A stretch of 34,806 nucleotides of DNA. Source: Bacteroidetes bacterium UBA2364 (GTDB lineage Bacteria > Bacteroidota > Rhodothermia > Rhodothermales > UBA2364). Positions 16,556 to 25,666 of the stretch are shown here, in pieces (the first letter of the stretch is position 1; the number at the start of each line of letters is the position of its first letter). The stretch spans positions 1 through 34,806 of the forward strand of contig DDTM01000097.1 of the NCBI GenBank assembly GCA_002344075.1, in the 5' to 3' direction. Both the position numbers and the translations under genes were made by a program. The notes below the pieces were generated by a model that saw only the letters and a program-made list of their open reading frames with translations, was not told the DNA's origin and did no database searches.

Positions 16556-19500
16556 ATGTTTAACACCCTCAGGCGTATGTTTGGGTTGGGTCTTTTGTTA
16601 TTTGGCCTGCTCCATTCTGTTGCCTTATCACAGGTAACCACCGCCGCTTTGTCCGGACAAGTGACGGATGCCAAAGGCCAGGTATTGCCTGGTACCACTG
16701 TAAAAGCCATACACCAACCTTCGGGCACCGTGTTTGGAACTGTAACCCGTGCAGACGGGCGCTTCAACTTACCGAATTTACGTATCGGCGGCCCATATAT
16801 GGTCGAGTTCAGTTTTATCGGATATAAAACCAATCGTACTGAAGGCATCCAACTGTCGTTGGCCCAAAAATTGGATCTCTCCGTTTCGTTAGAAGAATCC
16901 GCACAAACCACAACCATAGAAATAACGGCAAATACCGATGCAACCATCAACAAAGAGCGGACTGGAGCAGCCACCTATGTGAATCAAGCACAGATACAGG
17001 CATTGCCGACCATCTCTCGCTCGGCCTCGGACTATACACGCCTCACACCCGCTTCGGATGGAAATTCGTTTGGCGGACGGAACGACCAATTCAATAATTT
17101 CTCGTTGGATGGCGCCATCTTTAACAATCCCTTCGGTCTGGATGCGGCCACACCAGGCGGCCAGACCGATGCGCAACCGGTTTCGTTGGATGCCATAGAC
17201 CAGATTCAGGTTTCACTTGCTCCTTACGACGTAACCCAAGCGGGCTTTACAGGTGCAGCCGTAAACGCGGTAACCAAATCCGGAACCAATTCTTTTACAG
17301 GAACCATATTTAGTTTTTACCGCAACGAAGCACTCACGGGCAACAAGGTGGGCAGTAGTGAAGTCTTCAAAGGCGATCAATCGCAGTTTCAAGGTGGTTT
17401 CGCCATTGGTGGCCCCATCATCCAAAACAAATTATTTTTCTTTGCCAATGCCGAGTTTGAGCGCCGTTCGGACCTCGGCTCCAACTACTTAGCAGCCGCT
17501 TCTGGGCGCACGGGCGAGAATGTTTCGCGGGTTTTGGCTTCCGATCTTCAGGCCGTTTCCAATGCACTGAAACAACGGTTTGGCTATGATACGGGCGCAT
17601 ATGAGAATTTTACACACCAAACCCCCAACCAAAAAGGGATTTTGAAGTTAGACTGGAACCTGAGCGAGCGGAGCAAACTGGCGGCCACTTACCAATTCCT
17701 CCAAGCCTCTAAAGACAAACCAGCTCACCCGTCTGCAATTGGACGCCGTGGACCCGATTATACCACCTTGCAATTTGAAAACGCTGGCTACCGCATTAAC
17801 AACAACCTGAACACGGCCATTGTGGAACTCCGTACCCTATTCGGTAATAAAGCCAGCAACAAACTCCAAGCTGGCTTCTCCTCGTTCCGAGATACACGGG
17901 ATCCGTTTTCTTCACCATTTCCGGTGATCAACATCAATAAAGATGGAATTCGATATATTGTGGCGGGCCACGAACCGTTTTCCATTAATAACCGATTGGA
18001 CCAAAACGTTTACCAGTTTACCGATAACCTCAACCTCTACTTAGACAAGCACACCCTAACATTTGGGGTTTCCTTAGAAAAATTCGAGTTTGATAACTCC
18101 TTCAACTTAGATGCCTTTGGCGGTACCTTTACGCCTGGCTACAATAGTGTTGCAGAATTTATCACCCTCGTCAACTCAGGCGGCTTAGACGCTGCTGTGA
18201 ATGCAGCCAAGAACACTGCAGCCACCAAAAACGCAAAGGCATGGGGAGATAAAGATGGTTGGGCACTCGCCGAGACCAATATGGGACAATTTGCCCTTTA
18301 TGCCCAGGACGAATTAGCCGTAAGCCCTACTTTTAACGTCACCTTCGGGGTGCGTGTTGATATGCCTTTATACTTCGATAGCGCCACCAAGGCACAAGAA
18401 AATATTGATCGAAACTGCTGTTACGACCCCAATGTAGAATACTTTACCGAAACAGGTGCTAAGATTAAGTTCGACTCTACCCAATTACCCGATCAAAAAC
18501 CACTGTTTTCGCCCCGTTTTGGCTTTAACTGGGATGTAAAAGGCAATCGGGCCCAACAAGTTCGGGGCGGTAGCGGCCTCTTCACCGGACGTTTCCCCTT
18601 CGTTTGGGTGGGTAACCAAATCGCTAATCCGAACTTCTGGTTCTATACCGTAACATCGCCCGATTTTAAATATCCACAAGTTTGGCGCACCAATTTGGGA
18701 TACGACCAACAATTTGGTCAAGGCTGGACCCTCTCTACCGACTTTATCTATACCCGCGACCTACATGCGATGATGGTGCGAAATTATGGTCTTAATAAAC
18801 CTTCGGGAACCCTCAAAGGTGTAGACAATCGCCCCATTTATACCGCCGCAGACCGTACCGTGCCCTATGCCAATAATGCCTATGTCTTTACCAATACCGA
18901 TATCGGCTATACCTTCAACGCCTCGTTCCAATTACAACGCAATTGGGCAAACGGTCTATATACGTCGCTCGGCTATAATTACGGATTGGCGATGGATGCG
19001 GCCTCCATTGATGCGGAAATTTCTTCGGATGCCTTCGATCGGAATCCAGCATACGGCAATGTAAACGAGGCCGTACTCGCCCCTTCGCTTTATGGCAACA
19101 AACACCGGATTGTGGGCGCGGCCTTTAAGAAATTCAGCTATTCCGATGGCCGGATGGCAACCACCGTCTCGCTCTTCCTGCAAGCAGCCGAAGGCGGTCG
19201 CTACAGTTATACGTACTCCGGAGACTTGAATGGCGACACTTCTGGCCTGAACGACCTGATTTTTATCCCCACCGATGCCCAAATTGACCAGATGAAATTC
19301 TCTGGCACCACCGCTGCACAGTCTGCACAAAAAGCGGCCCTCAAAGCCTATATTGCCCAAGACGGCTATCTTTCCGCAAACAGAGGCAAGGTGGCAGACA
19401 AGTTTGCCACAACCTCACCTTGGTATAGTCAAGTGGATTTACGCCTTCTGCAAGATTTCAACCTAAACATGGGCGGGCAAACCAAAACCTTTCAGGTGAG

Positions 19501-19708
19501 TTTGGATGTGCTGAACCTCGGCAACCTGATCAATGCAAATTGGGGCGTGCGCCAAATTCCTGTTAATACCCAACCCATTGGGGTGTCGGTAGATGCCAAC
19601 GGCAATCCTACCTATAGTTTTGATACCAACCTTAAAAATACCTTTGCCGATGACTTCAGCCTGCTTTCGCGCTGGCAAGCTCAATTGGGCATCCGGTTTA
19701 TTTTCTAA
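16556..19708 (+). CDS. Oar-like TonB-dependent outer-membrane receptor
   Basis: About 1050 residues. I chose the ATG at 16556 because a signal peptide follows at once (RRMFGLGLLLFGLLHSVAL, cut near ALSQ); the 14 codons upstream are not signal-like. A carboxypeptidase-regulatory-like domain follows (LSGQVTDAKGQVLPGTTVKA). The plug contains the Oar-type stretch SRSASDYTRLTPASDGNSFG and NNFSLDGAIFNNPFGLD, then VNAVTKSGTNSFTGTIFSFY. A very large barrel ends in phenylalanine (LGIRFIF). Myxococcus Oar and its relatives lack a SusD partner, as here, and have been linked to protein or signal transport across the outer membrane. It is a single-gene unit with a divergent promoter region upstream and a strong hairpin terminator downstream. 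The substrate is unknown. Confidence 0.92.
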   Translation: MFNTLRRMFGLGLLLFGLLHSVALSQVTTAALSGQVTDAKGQVLPGTTVKAIHQPSGTVFGTVTRADGRFNLPNLRIGGPYMVEFSFIGYKTNRTEGIQLSLAQKLDLSVSLEESAQTTTIEITANTDATINKERTGAATYVNQAQIQALPTISRSASDYTRLTPASDGNSFGGRNDQFNNFSLDGAIFNNPFGLDAATPGGQTDAQPVSLDAIDQIQVSLAPYDVTQAGFTGAAVNAVTKSGTNSFTGTIFSFYRNEALTGNKVGSSEVFKGDQSQFQGGFAIGGPIIQNKLFFFANAEFERRSDLGSNYLAAASGRTGENVSRVLASDLQAVSNALKQRFGYDTGAYENFTHQTPNQKGILKLDWNLSERSKLAATYQFLQASKDKPAHPSAIGRRGPDYTTLQFENAGYRINNNLNTAIVELRTLFGNKASNKLQAGFSSFRDTRDPFSSPFPVININKDGIRYIVAGHEPFSINNRLDQNVYQFTDNLNLYLDKHTLTFGVSLEKFEFDNSFNLDAFGGTFTPGYNSVAEFITLVNSGGLDAAVNAAKNTAATKNAKAWGDKDGWALAETNMGQFALYAQDELAVSPTFNVTFGVRVDMPLYFDSATKAQENIDRNCCYDPNVEYFTETGAKIKFDSTQLPDQKPLFSPRFGFNWDVKGNRAQQVRGGSGLFTGRFPFVWVGNQIANPNFWFYTVTSPDFKYPQVWRTNLGYDQQFGQGWTLSTDFIYTRDLHAMMVRNYGLNKPSGTLKGVDNRPIYTAADRTVPYANNAYVFTNTDIGYTFNASFQLQRNWANGLYTSLGYNYGLAMDAASIDAEISSDAFDRNPAYGNVNEAVLAPSLYGNKHRIVGAAFKKFSYSDGRMATTVSLFLQAAEGGRYSYTYSGDLNGDTSGLNDLIFIPTDAQIDQMKFSGTTAAQSAQKAALKAYIAQDGYLSANRGKVADKFATTSPWYSQVDLRLLQDFNLNMGGQTKTFQVSLDVLNLGNLINANWGVRQIPVNTQPIGVSVDANGNPTYSFDTNLKNTFADDFSLLSRWQAQLGIRFIF

Positions 19709-19730
19709 TCTGGTACCTTCAAGTAAAAAC

Positions 19731-19761
19731 AAAAAGCCGTCCCGTTCCGGAGCGGCTTTTT
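19731..19761. terminator. Bidirectional Rho-independent terminator
   Basis: AAAAAGCCG (19731-19739) pairs with CGGCTTTTT (19753-19761) around a 13-base loop that itself contains CCG/CGG. The A and T runs on the two sides let it act on both strands. It serves the receptor gene (plus) and the convergent acyltransferase gene (minus, stop at 19779). Confidence 0.88.
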
Positions 19762-19778
19762 GTATATCCAATACCTGT

Positions 19779-20570
19779 TTAATATGGCGTTTTTTGTATC
19801 TCGGCGGCCTCCTGTCCACGCTGGATGACCTCAAAGACCGTTTCCATCAGGGCGGGAATGTCTTTTCGGGTAAGGCCATTGGTTTCCACGACAGGATGAA
19901 AAATCACCCGAATCTCGCCCGGAGAGACCAGATAGCGGCGTTCGTCGGCATAGGCATAAAAACCCACAAAAGACATTGGAACGATGGGGACACCTGCCTC
20001 AATGGCCACCTCGAATGCGCCCCGCATAAATGGAACCATCTGATTGCTCCAGGTACGTTCTCCTTCTGGATAAACCATAATCGCATGACCTTCCCGTACC
20101 ATCTTTCCGGCTTGCCGAATGCTCTCGACGGCCTTACGCGGCGTAGAACGATCCACAAAAACACAAAAACGTTGTAAAACCCAACCAACAAACGGCGCTG
20201 TTTTAAGTTCTACTTTTGCTAAAAAGCCGAATGGGATAGGCACAAACCCCGTAGAAACAAAAATATCCAACACGTTCTGATGGTTTGCCAAAAAAATATA
20301 TGGCTTTGTGGGGTCTAACGCAAAAGGCAATGTCACATGAGTCCGTATGCCCATCAAGGCCAGCATACCCCGGCCCCAGCGCCTACTCCAGCGATGAAAG
20401 ATGATAAGACCCGGCTTAAAAAGGCTGTGAATAAGAACCGCTACACAACAAAAAATGGTATAAAGGCTTCCGGAAAACAAACTCCAGGCCGTCCAACACC
20501 AAGTTTTGATAGAGGGCTTTAAAACATCCTCCGAGGTTCTTTTTGGGGCAGAGGACACAGGGACGTTCAT
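19779..20570 (-). CDS. 1-acyl-sn-glycerol-3-phosphate acyltransferase (PlsC family)
   Basis: 263 residues. A hydrophobic N-terminal segment (about 28-60) anchors it to the inner membrane. The acyltransferase motifs are in order: the catalytic NHxxxxD in FLANHQNVLDIF, motif II around CVFVDRSTPRKA, motif III as YPEGERTWS, and motif IV as the VPIVPMSF stretch. It transfers an acyl chain to lysophosphatidic acid or a related acceptor, making phosphatidic acid. Relatives can also acylate ornithine lipids or other amphiphiles, so plsC identity is not certain. It appears monocistronic, with the shared terminator downstream and about 105 bases before the decarboxylase stop upstream. Confidence 0.9.
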   Translation of the reverse strand: MNVPVSSAPKRTSEDVLKPSIKTWCWTAWSLFSGSLYTIFCCVAVLIHSLFKPGLIIFHRWSRRWGRGMLALMGIRTHVTLPFALDPTKPYIFLANHQNVLDIFVSTGFVPIPFGFLAKVELKTAPFVGWVLQRFCVFVDRSTPRKAVESIRQAGKMVREGHAIMVYPEGERTWSNQMVPFMRGAFEVAIEAGVPIVPMSFVGFYAYADERRYLVSPGEIRVIFHPVVETNGLTRKDIPALMETVFEVIQRGQEAAEIQKTPY

Positions 20571-20675
20571 GTATAAATTAGGTTAACACCGTAAATATCC
20601 GAATCAGGATCCGGTTCTGCAAAAAAATGATCGGTGAAAAACACAAGTACTTGCCCGCAAAATGTCCTCTCCGCT

Positions 20676-22142
20676 TTACACAGGTACTTGCTTTTCCGCC
20701 ACCTCGCGAATAACTGATAGCAGATAATCTATGGCTGCATGGTCTTTCCGGTGGTTAATAAGGCAGGCACGTAATGCGAACTGTCCTTTTAGTTTGGTCC
20801 CCATGATAAACACACGCCCATCTGCCTCCAGTGCCGGAACCAAACGCTGATTAAATGCGCCCTTTTCGGACTCTGCGACCATCGTGCCCCGATATCGAAA
20901 ACACCCCACGGCCAACGGCCCCGATGCGAGCCACTCAAAATCGGGTGAAGCCTCCACTTGTGCTTTCAGATATTGGGTAAGGGAAATGTCTTTCCGGATC
21001 ATCGCCCGAAACCGTTCGAAACCATATACTTTAATAGATGTCCAGACCTTGAACGCTTTGGCATTGCGCGAGAGTTGGAAATAATGGTCGTTAAAATCAA
21101 ACTGTACCGATGTCCCGTCGAAGTTGTTGTCCAAATAATCCGCATGTTGATGGTAAGAAGCCCGCAGTGTTTGCCAGTCACGCACCAATACACAGCCCAC
21201 CTCGAAGGGTTGGTATAGCCATTTATGAAAATCCAAGGCAATAGAGTCCGCTAAGGCTATGCCACGGTAGGCCGCCCTTAGTTCTGGAAGACCCGAAGCC
21301 AACCCACCATAGGCCCCGTCCACATGAAACCATAATTGGTACTTTTGGGCCAGAAGTGCCAGCGACTCCAATGGATCAATCGCTCCTGTATTCACCGTTC
21401 CAGCATTCCCCACAATACAAAAAGGTTGCAAACCAGCCGCCAAATCGGACTTAATCTGCGACTCCAATACATCTAAACGAATGGTGAAATTTGCATGAGT
21501 TGGAATTTTGCGTATGTATTTACGCCCCAGCCCCAAAAGGGCCATGCTTTTATCTATACAATTATGGGTTTCTTCTGAAGCATATAGGATAAACGGCTTT
21601 ACACCAAAAAGCCCCTCATTTTGCACCTCTAAGGTTTTGAAAAACGTATTTCGGGCTACGGTCAATCCAGCTAAATTAGCCTCAGAGCCTGCACTGACCA
21701 TTGCGCCACCTGCATTGTCGGTAAAACCAATCATGGTAGCAGCCCACTTGACAACACGTCTTTCAATCTCGGTCATGGCTGGGGCTAAGTGCCATTTTGT
21801 ATTGTTTTGGTTGAGCGTGGTCATGATCAAATCCGCTAAGGTTGAGACCTGATTTCCGCCAGACATTACATACGCATACATGTGTTTACCGAAATTTCCG
21901 GTTGCTGTTGCCACCACCTTTTCCCGAATCTCGTCAAAGACCTCTGACAGCGGCTGCGGATCTTCTGGCAAAGGTGCATCGAAAAGGGCGGCCATTTCCT
22001 CCGGTGTTCCGGCATTAAACCCTTTAAGCGACTCCATATGCCGATAGAACCCCATCACCATCTGGAAGGTTTGATCCAACATGCCCTGAAACTCATTCAA
22101 GGAAAAATCGAGTGTCTGCGTATTATCTTTTGATGGGTACAT
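20676..22142 (-). CDS. Group II PLP-dependent decarboxylase
   Basis: About 488 residues from MYPSKDNTQTLDF; 17 extra upstream codons are poorly conserved in style, so I use the ATG at 22142. It belongs to the aromatic-amino-acid/glutamate decarboxylase superfamily. Visible are VSAGSEANLAGLTVARN, the PLP-stacking His in ASEETHNCIDKS (about 193), and WFHVDGAYGG with the Asp at about 275. The PLP lysine is in LDFHKWLYQPFEVG (about 307). The N-terminal part (FGKHMYAYVMSGGNQVSTLADL) matches bacterial family members of this length. Substrates in the group include tyrosine, tryptophan, DOPA, glutamate, 2,4-diaminobutyrate and cysteine sulfinate. I cannot choose between them. It is in the same direction as plsC but about 105 bases separate them. 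Confidence 0.9.
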   Translation of the reverse strand: MYPSKDNTQTLDFSLNEFQGMLDQTFQMVMGFYRHMESLKGFNAGTPEEMAALFDAPLPEDPQPLSEVFDEIREKVVATATGNFGKHMYAYVMSGGNQVSTLADLIMTTLNQNNTKWHLAPAMTEIERRVVKWAATMIGFTDNAGGAMVSAGSEANLAGLTVARNTFFKTLEVQNEGLFGVKPFILYASEETHNCIDKSMALLGLGRKYIRKIPTHANFTIRLDVLESQIKSDLAAGLQPFCIVGNAGTVNTGAIDPLESLALLAQKYQLWFHVDGAYGGLASGLPELRAAYRGIALADSIALDFHKWLYQPFEVGCVLVRDWQTLRASYHQHADYLDNNFDGTSVQFDFNDHYFQLSRNAKAFKVWTSIKVYGFERFRAMIRKDISLTQYLKAQVEASPDFEWLASGPLAVGCFRYRGTMVAESEKGAFNQRLVPALEADGRVFIMGTKLKGQFALRACLINHRKDHAAIDYLLSVIREVAEKQVPV

Positions 22143-22441
22143 GTTTTTTTCGTCTAAGATACGACACCCGAAGCAATGTACTGGGGGCTGCATTCAGACA
22201 TCTCTCTTGTTCCATTTCAATTCTATTCTATCATCCATGATTTGCCTGTTTGATAGACTTCTTATGGAAAAGAACAAATTGTATTAGCCATGCTATCAGA
22301 AGATCCGATTCTTAACAACTGCCATTTTTTTATTCATTCATTTTTAAATTGAAACAAGGCTGCAAGTTGATCGTTTTTGTATTAACTTTAAAATACAAAG
22401 TTCTTTAAAATATTTATTCACCAATTGAAACCAATACCTTT
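22143..22441. promoter_or_regulatory. Divergent promoter region between decarboxylase and creD-like genes
   Basis: About 300 bases without a gene, strongly AT-rich from 22300. AACTTT (22384-22389) and AAAGTT (22397-22402) form a short inverted repeat about 40 bases before the creD-like start and could be an operator. Nothing else stands out. Confidence 0.3.
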
Positions 22442-23683
22442 ATGTTGAAAAGAATCATTGCCATCGGCTTCATCTTTATCATGACGGCCATTGCATGGTC
22501 CATACTCGGTGCCAATATGTTCATTCGCTCCAACGAGTCCGACCAAAGCCTCACACAAGCCGTTGGGGACCTCTGGGGACGCCCCTTAGAGCAAACGGCC
22601 CCACAGGTGTATTGGGAGGAGAAATCCACCAAAACCGTAGTTGAGACATTGGATGGAAGGAATGTATCACGCACTCAAACCGAAACCGAGCGCCACCCTG
22701 TGAACCTTGCCGGTTCTACAATTGATGTACGCTTTAAATTAGAACACCGTCAAAAGGGCTTGATGTGGTACCCCACCTACACCCTTTTGTACGACGCCAC
22801 TTATAGCATCCGAAACGACACTGGCGAGCCACGTACTTTACGATTCCATTACACTTTCCCCTCGTCTTCGGCAGCCTATGATGACTTCACCTTTCAGGTT
22901 GGCGATAAAATGCGGGCAGATATGACGGTGGAGGGCAGTGAAATGGTAGAGGACTTGGCTTTGGCCCCTGGCGCTTCTCAAACCATTCGGGTGAAGTACA
23001 AAACGCAGGGCATGAAAACCTGGATGTATAACCTTGGTGAAGGCGTAAAACAGGTACGTAACTTCCGCCTAACAGCCCATACCGATTTTGGCAATGTGGA
23101 CTTTCCGGCAACAGGCGTTTCCCCCACCCAAAAATCTCAGGTCAACGGCGGCTGGAAACTTACGTGGACTTATACAAACCTACTGGCAGACATCAATGTA
23201 GGTCTCGTTATGCCCCAAAAACTCAATCCGGGTCCTTGGGTGGCGAAAGTAACTTTTTTTGCCCCCATTTCACTCTTCCTGTTTTTTTTCGTTCTCTTCA
23301 TCATCACGGTCATCCGGAAGGTGAACATCCACCCCATGAATTATTTCTTTATTGGGGCCTCTTTCTTTAGCTTCCACTTATTACTGGCCTATTTGGTGGA
23401 TCATATTTCTGTGGAATGGGCCATGCTCATTTGCTCGGTAGTGTCTATCACGCTCACCGTCTCGTACATGCGGCTGGTGGCAGGAAATACGTTTGCATGG
23501 CGCGAGGTGGGCCTAAGCCAATTTGTGTACTTGGTCTTGTTTTCTTATACCTTTTTCTTGGAGCACTACGTCGGATTGGCGGTTACGATCCTGTCTATCC
23601 TCACGCTCTTTGTGGTAATGCAAATGACAGGCCGCATTAACTGGGACGAGGTATTTACCAAACCTAAAACCGTATCCGGATAA
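22442..23683 (+). CDS. CreD-like inner-membrane protein
   Basis: 413 residues. One N-terminal membrane helix (about 4-24) is followed by a periplasmic beta-rich domain containing GLMWYPTYTLLYDATYSI. A C-terminal bundle of about six helices begins near residue 275. The segment IHPMNYFFIGASFFSFHLLLAYLVDHIS and the final MTGRINW match the membrane part of E. coli CreD (Cet family), a colicin-tolerance and envelope-integrity protein controlled by CreBC. No creA, creB or creC homologue is nearby. It is shorter than E. coli CreD (about 450), mainly in the soluble domain. It is a single gene with its own AT-rich upstream region and a strong terminator. The biochemical function of the family is not settled. 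Confidence 0.8.
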   Translation: MLKRIIAIGFIFIMTAIAWSILGANMFIRSNESDQSLTQAVGDLWGRPLEQTAPQVYWEEKSTKTVVETLDGRNVSRTQTETERHPVNLAGSTIDVRFKLEHRQKGLMWYPTYTLLYDATYSIRNDTGEPRTLRFHYTFPSSSAAYDDFTFQVGDKMRADMTVEGSEMVEDLALAPGASQTIRVKYKTQGMKTWMYNLGEGVKQVRNFRLTAHTDFGNVDFPATGVSPTQKSQVNGGWKLTWTYTNLLADINVGLVMPQKLNPGPWVAKVTFFAPISLFLFFFVLFIITVIRKVNIHPMNYFFIGASFFSFHLLLAYLVDHISVEWAMLICSVVSITLTVSYMRLVAGNTFAWREVGLSQFVYLVLFSYTFFLEHYVGLAVTILSILTLFVVMQMTGRINWDEVFTKPKTVSG

Positions 23684-23702
23684 AAAAACGGGGTTTCATT
23701 TT

Positions 23703-23740
23703 ATCCGGAGTGGTACACTGTCCCGCTCCGGATTTTTTTT
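23703..23740 (+). terminator. Rho-independent terminator after the creD-like gene
   Basis: ATCCGGAG (23703-23710) pairs perfectly with CTCCGGAT (23726-23733) around a 15-base loop and runs directly into eight T (23733-23740). It is one of the clearest terminators in the window. The next 214 bases up to queG show no gene. Confidence 0.9.
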
Positions 23741-23954
23741 CTCCTTTTACCCAGTGCCCTCAATCCGGTATAAAAATCCTACATAGAGAGGCCCTGATGA
23801 TGATTCTCTGACCAAGCTCACGACCGATGTACTTTGATCCCGCCCCCTTTTAGAGTAGTTTTTACCCAGATGAATGGCTAACTTCTGACCATTTACCAAG
23901 CAGTACCCTACATTCACCACTCCCAACTATCCAAAAACCAAGCCTATACCTTTC

Positions 23955-24905
23955 ATGTCTATCACCCGCGAAAAACTGGCCCAGTCCCTTAAAGCGGAAG
24001 CCCTCCGGTTGGGATTCTCGGCATGTGGAATCTCTAAGGCAGACTTCTTGGAAGACGAAGCCCGAAAATTAGAGGCTTGGTTAACAGGTGGACATCAGGC
24101 AGGAATGGCCTGGATGGAAGGACATTTCGATAAACGGACGGATCCTCGCAAATTAGTAGTGGGCGCAAAATCGGTGATCTCAGTGATCCATACCTACTAT
24201 CAACCCATCGAACGCCCCAACCAGCCCACCGCCGGAAAAATCAGCCGATATGCCTGGGGGGACGACTATCACGATGTGCTAAAAGACAAACTCAGAATGC
24301 TTTTTCACTGGCTGGAAGACCACGTGGGTACTTTGCATGGCCGGGCATTTGTGGACTCAGCACCCGTCATGGATAAAGTATGGGCGGCCAAAAGTGGATT
24401 GGGGTGGATCGGTAAAAACACCAATCTCATTTCTCGCACCTCTGGCTCCTTTTTCTTTATTGGGGAGCTAATCGTGGACCTCGATTTGCCTCCCGATAGC
24501 CCAATACCCGATTATTGCGGCTCTTGTACCCATTGCATTGATGCTTGTCCGACCGACGCCATACATCCAACGGGTTTTGTTCAGGCCGAAAAATGTATTT
24601 CATATTGGACCATCGAACACAAAGGAACTGAAGCGCCAGTGTCATTAACCAGACAATTTGACCAATGGATTTTCGGGTGCGATGTCTGTCAGGAAGTATG
24701 TCCTTGGAATAAGTTCAAGAAACCAACCAAAGAACCACGGTTTGAAGCCAGAAGCGGAATGGCGGATACACCCCTACAAACATGGATGGAGTTGGATTTG
24801 GAGGAATTCAGAAAACGTTTCAAAGGCAATCCTATAAAGCGCACCAAGTACGAAGGTTTTAAACGCAATATTCGATGGGTTTTACCGGATAATCCATCTT
24901 CATAA
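23955..24905 (+). CDS. queG: Epoxyqueuosine reductase
   Basis: 316 residues. The cobalamin-binding catalytic domain has FVDSAPVMDKVWAAKSGLGWIGKN, with the conserved catalytic Asp at 134. Two 4Fe-4S clusters follow, with cysteines at about 188/191/194/198 (CGSCTHCIDACPT) and 242/245/249 plus 214 (GCDVCQEVCPW). The enzyme reduces epoxyqueuosine to queuosine in the anticodon wobble position of GUN-type tRNAs and needs a B12 cofactor. It ends shortly after the second cluster region and lacks the C-terminal HEAT-like repeats of longer QueG proteins. The next 84 codons are open in the same frame and look like ankyrin repeats (see the remnant entry). It stands alone, separate from the pterin genes at 7-8 kb. 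Confidence 0.95.
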   Translation: MSITREKLAQSLKAEALRLGFSACGISKADFLEDEARKLEAWLTGGHQAGMAWMEGHFDKRTDPRKLVVGAKSVISVIHTYYQPIERPNQPTAGKISRYAWGDDYHDVLKDKLRMLFHWLEDHVGTLHGRAFVDSAPVMDKVWAAKSGLGWIGKNTNLISRTSGSFFFIGELIVDLDLPPDSPIPDYCGSCTHCIDACPTDAIHPTGFVQAEKCISYWTIEHKGTEAPVSLTRQFDQWIFGCDVCQEVCPWNKFKKPTKEPRFEARSGMADTPLQTWMELDLEEFRKRFKGNPIKRTKYEGFKRNIRWVLPDNPSS

Positions 24906-25157
24906 AGGCTATTCGGCCCAAGTAAACGCCGCCGTGCCAATGACTCCGCCATTGTACAACGCCTCTTAGCAGCAGGGGCAGGCCCGAACCGTCGCAACCA
25001 CGAGGGCGCACTGGGCGAAACTGCACTTTGGATCGCTGCCCAAGCCCGTAATAAAGAAATTGTCAGCCAGCTTTTAGGGAAAGGTGCAAAACGGAACCTT
25101 GCTTTACATGATGGCAGTACGCCCGACTCGCTTGTTCGCGTATTGATGGGGCAGTAG
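24906..25157 (+). pseudogene. Ankyrin-repeat-like remnant in frame after queG
   Basis: Directly after the queG TAA, the same frame stays open for 83 codons up to a TAG at 25155-25157. It contains ANDSAIVQRLLAAGAGPN, GETALWIAAQARNKEIV and SQLLGKGAKRN, which follow the ankyrin pattern (TALxxAAxxxxxEIVxxLLxxGA). There is no start codon near the beginning, so it cannot be a complete gene on its own. It may be the 3' end of an ankyrin gene joined here by deletion. Alternatively it is a former C-terminal extension of queG cut off by the stop. TAA read-through would give a fusion. The ankyrin pattern is visible by eye; the history is inferred. Confidence 0.55.
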
Positions 25158-25183
25158 GAAAATAGAGGATACTTTTAGAGGTT

Positions 25184-25528
25184 TTATTGGGTATAAATTC
25201 CTTTTTCAATCATATCTTTTAAGCCCCATTCGCGCATTTGCTGTACAACAGGCAGCAACGTTTCGCCGTATCTACTAATGGAATACTCAACGCGTGGCGG
25301 AATTTCAGCAAAAATCTTGCGTTCAATAATCCCATCTTCTTCCAATTCCCTTAACTGTTGGGTGAGCATTTGCTTGCTAATAACAGGGATCGCCCGTTGT
25401 AGCAGCCCAAACCGATTACATTGATGCTGAATCAAGTATAAAATAATGGGTTTCCACTTCCCACCAATTAAGTTTAAGCAATGGGTTACAGGGCATTGAT
25501 TGGGATTAAAGTCTTTATTTTTTCGCAT
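25184..25528 (-). CDS. HxlR-family winged-helix transcriptional regulator
   Basis: 114 residues, the typical HxlR length. CPVTHCLNLIGGKWKPIILYLI is the family signature; the cysteines near the start are often redox-sensing in this family. The recognition helix is in ISKQMLTQQLRELEEDGIIER, followed by the wing (VEYSISRYGETLLPVVQQM). It binds DNA as a dimer and usually represses itself and a divergent oxidoreductase gene, responding to electrophiles or oxidants. That arrangement occurs here, with an alcohol-dehydrogenase-like gene starting 138 bases away. AGTCTTTA repeats between the two starts are candidate operator sites. Surrounding DNA is visibly AT-richer than the genes to the left. Confidence 0.92.
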   Translation of the reverse strand: MRKNKDFNPNQCPVTHCLNLIGGKWKPIILYLIQHQCNRFGLLQRAIPVISKQMLTQQLRELEEDGIIERKIFAEIPPRVEYSISRYGETLLPVVQQMREWGLKDMIEKGIYTQ

Positions 25529-25567
25529 AAGTCTTTATTTTATTTAATAGTCTTTAAAAAATGACTA
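25510..25567. promoter_or_regulatory. AGTCTTTA direct repeats, candidate HxlR operators
   Basis: AGTCTTTA occurs three times, beginning at 25510, 25530 and 25549, about two helical turns apart. The third copy is part of an inverted repeat TAGTC (25548-25552) / GACTA (25563-25567). The first copy overlaps the start of the regulator coding region. A further reverse copy (AGACTA) begins at 25581. This is a plausible binding array for the adjacent regulator, from sequence pattern only. Confidence 0.5.
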
Positions 25568-25666
25568 ATTACTTTATTTTAGACTACTTAAACTTTAGAG
25601 ACCAATATACGTACTATTTAAATCAAAGCAAGTTTTGTTTATGAAACCTCTTAAAGCTAGTTTTGA

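Noticed and set aside
19593..20177. Plus-strand frame of 194 codons spanning the receptor end and plsC
   Set aside because: It crosses a strong bidirectional terminator and overlaps two real genes in other frames.
22442..23683. A cre operon around the creD-like gene
   Set aside because: No creA, creB or creC-like gene adjoins it; the flanking genes are a decarboxylase and queG.
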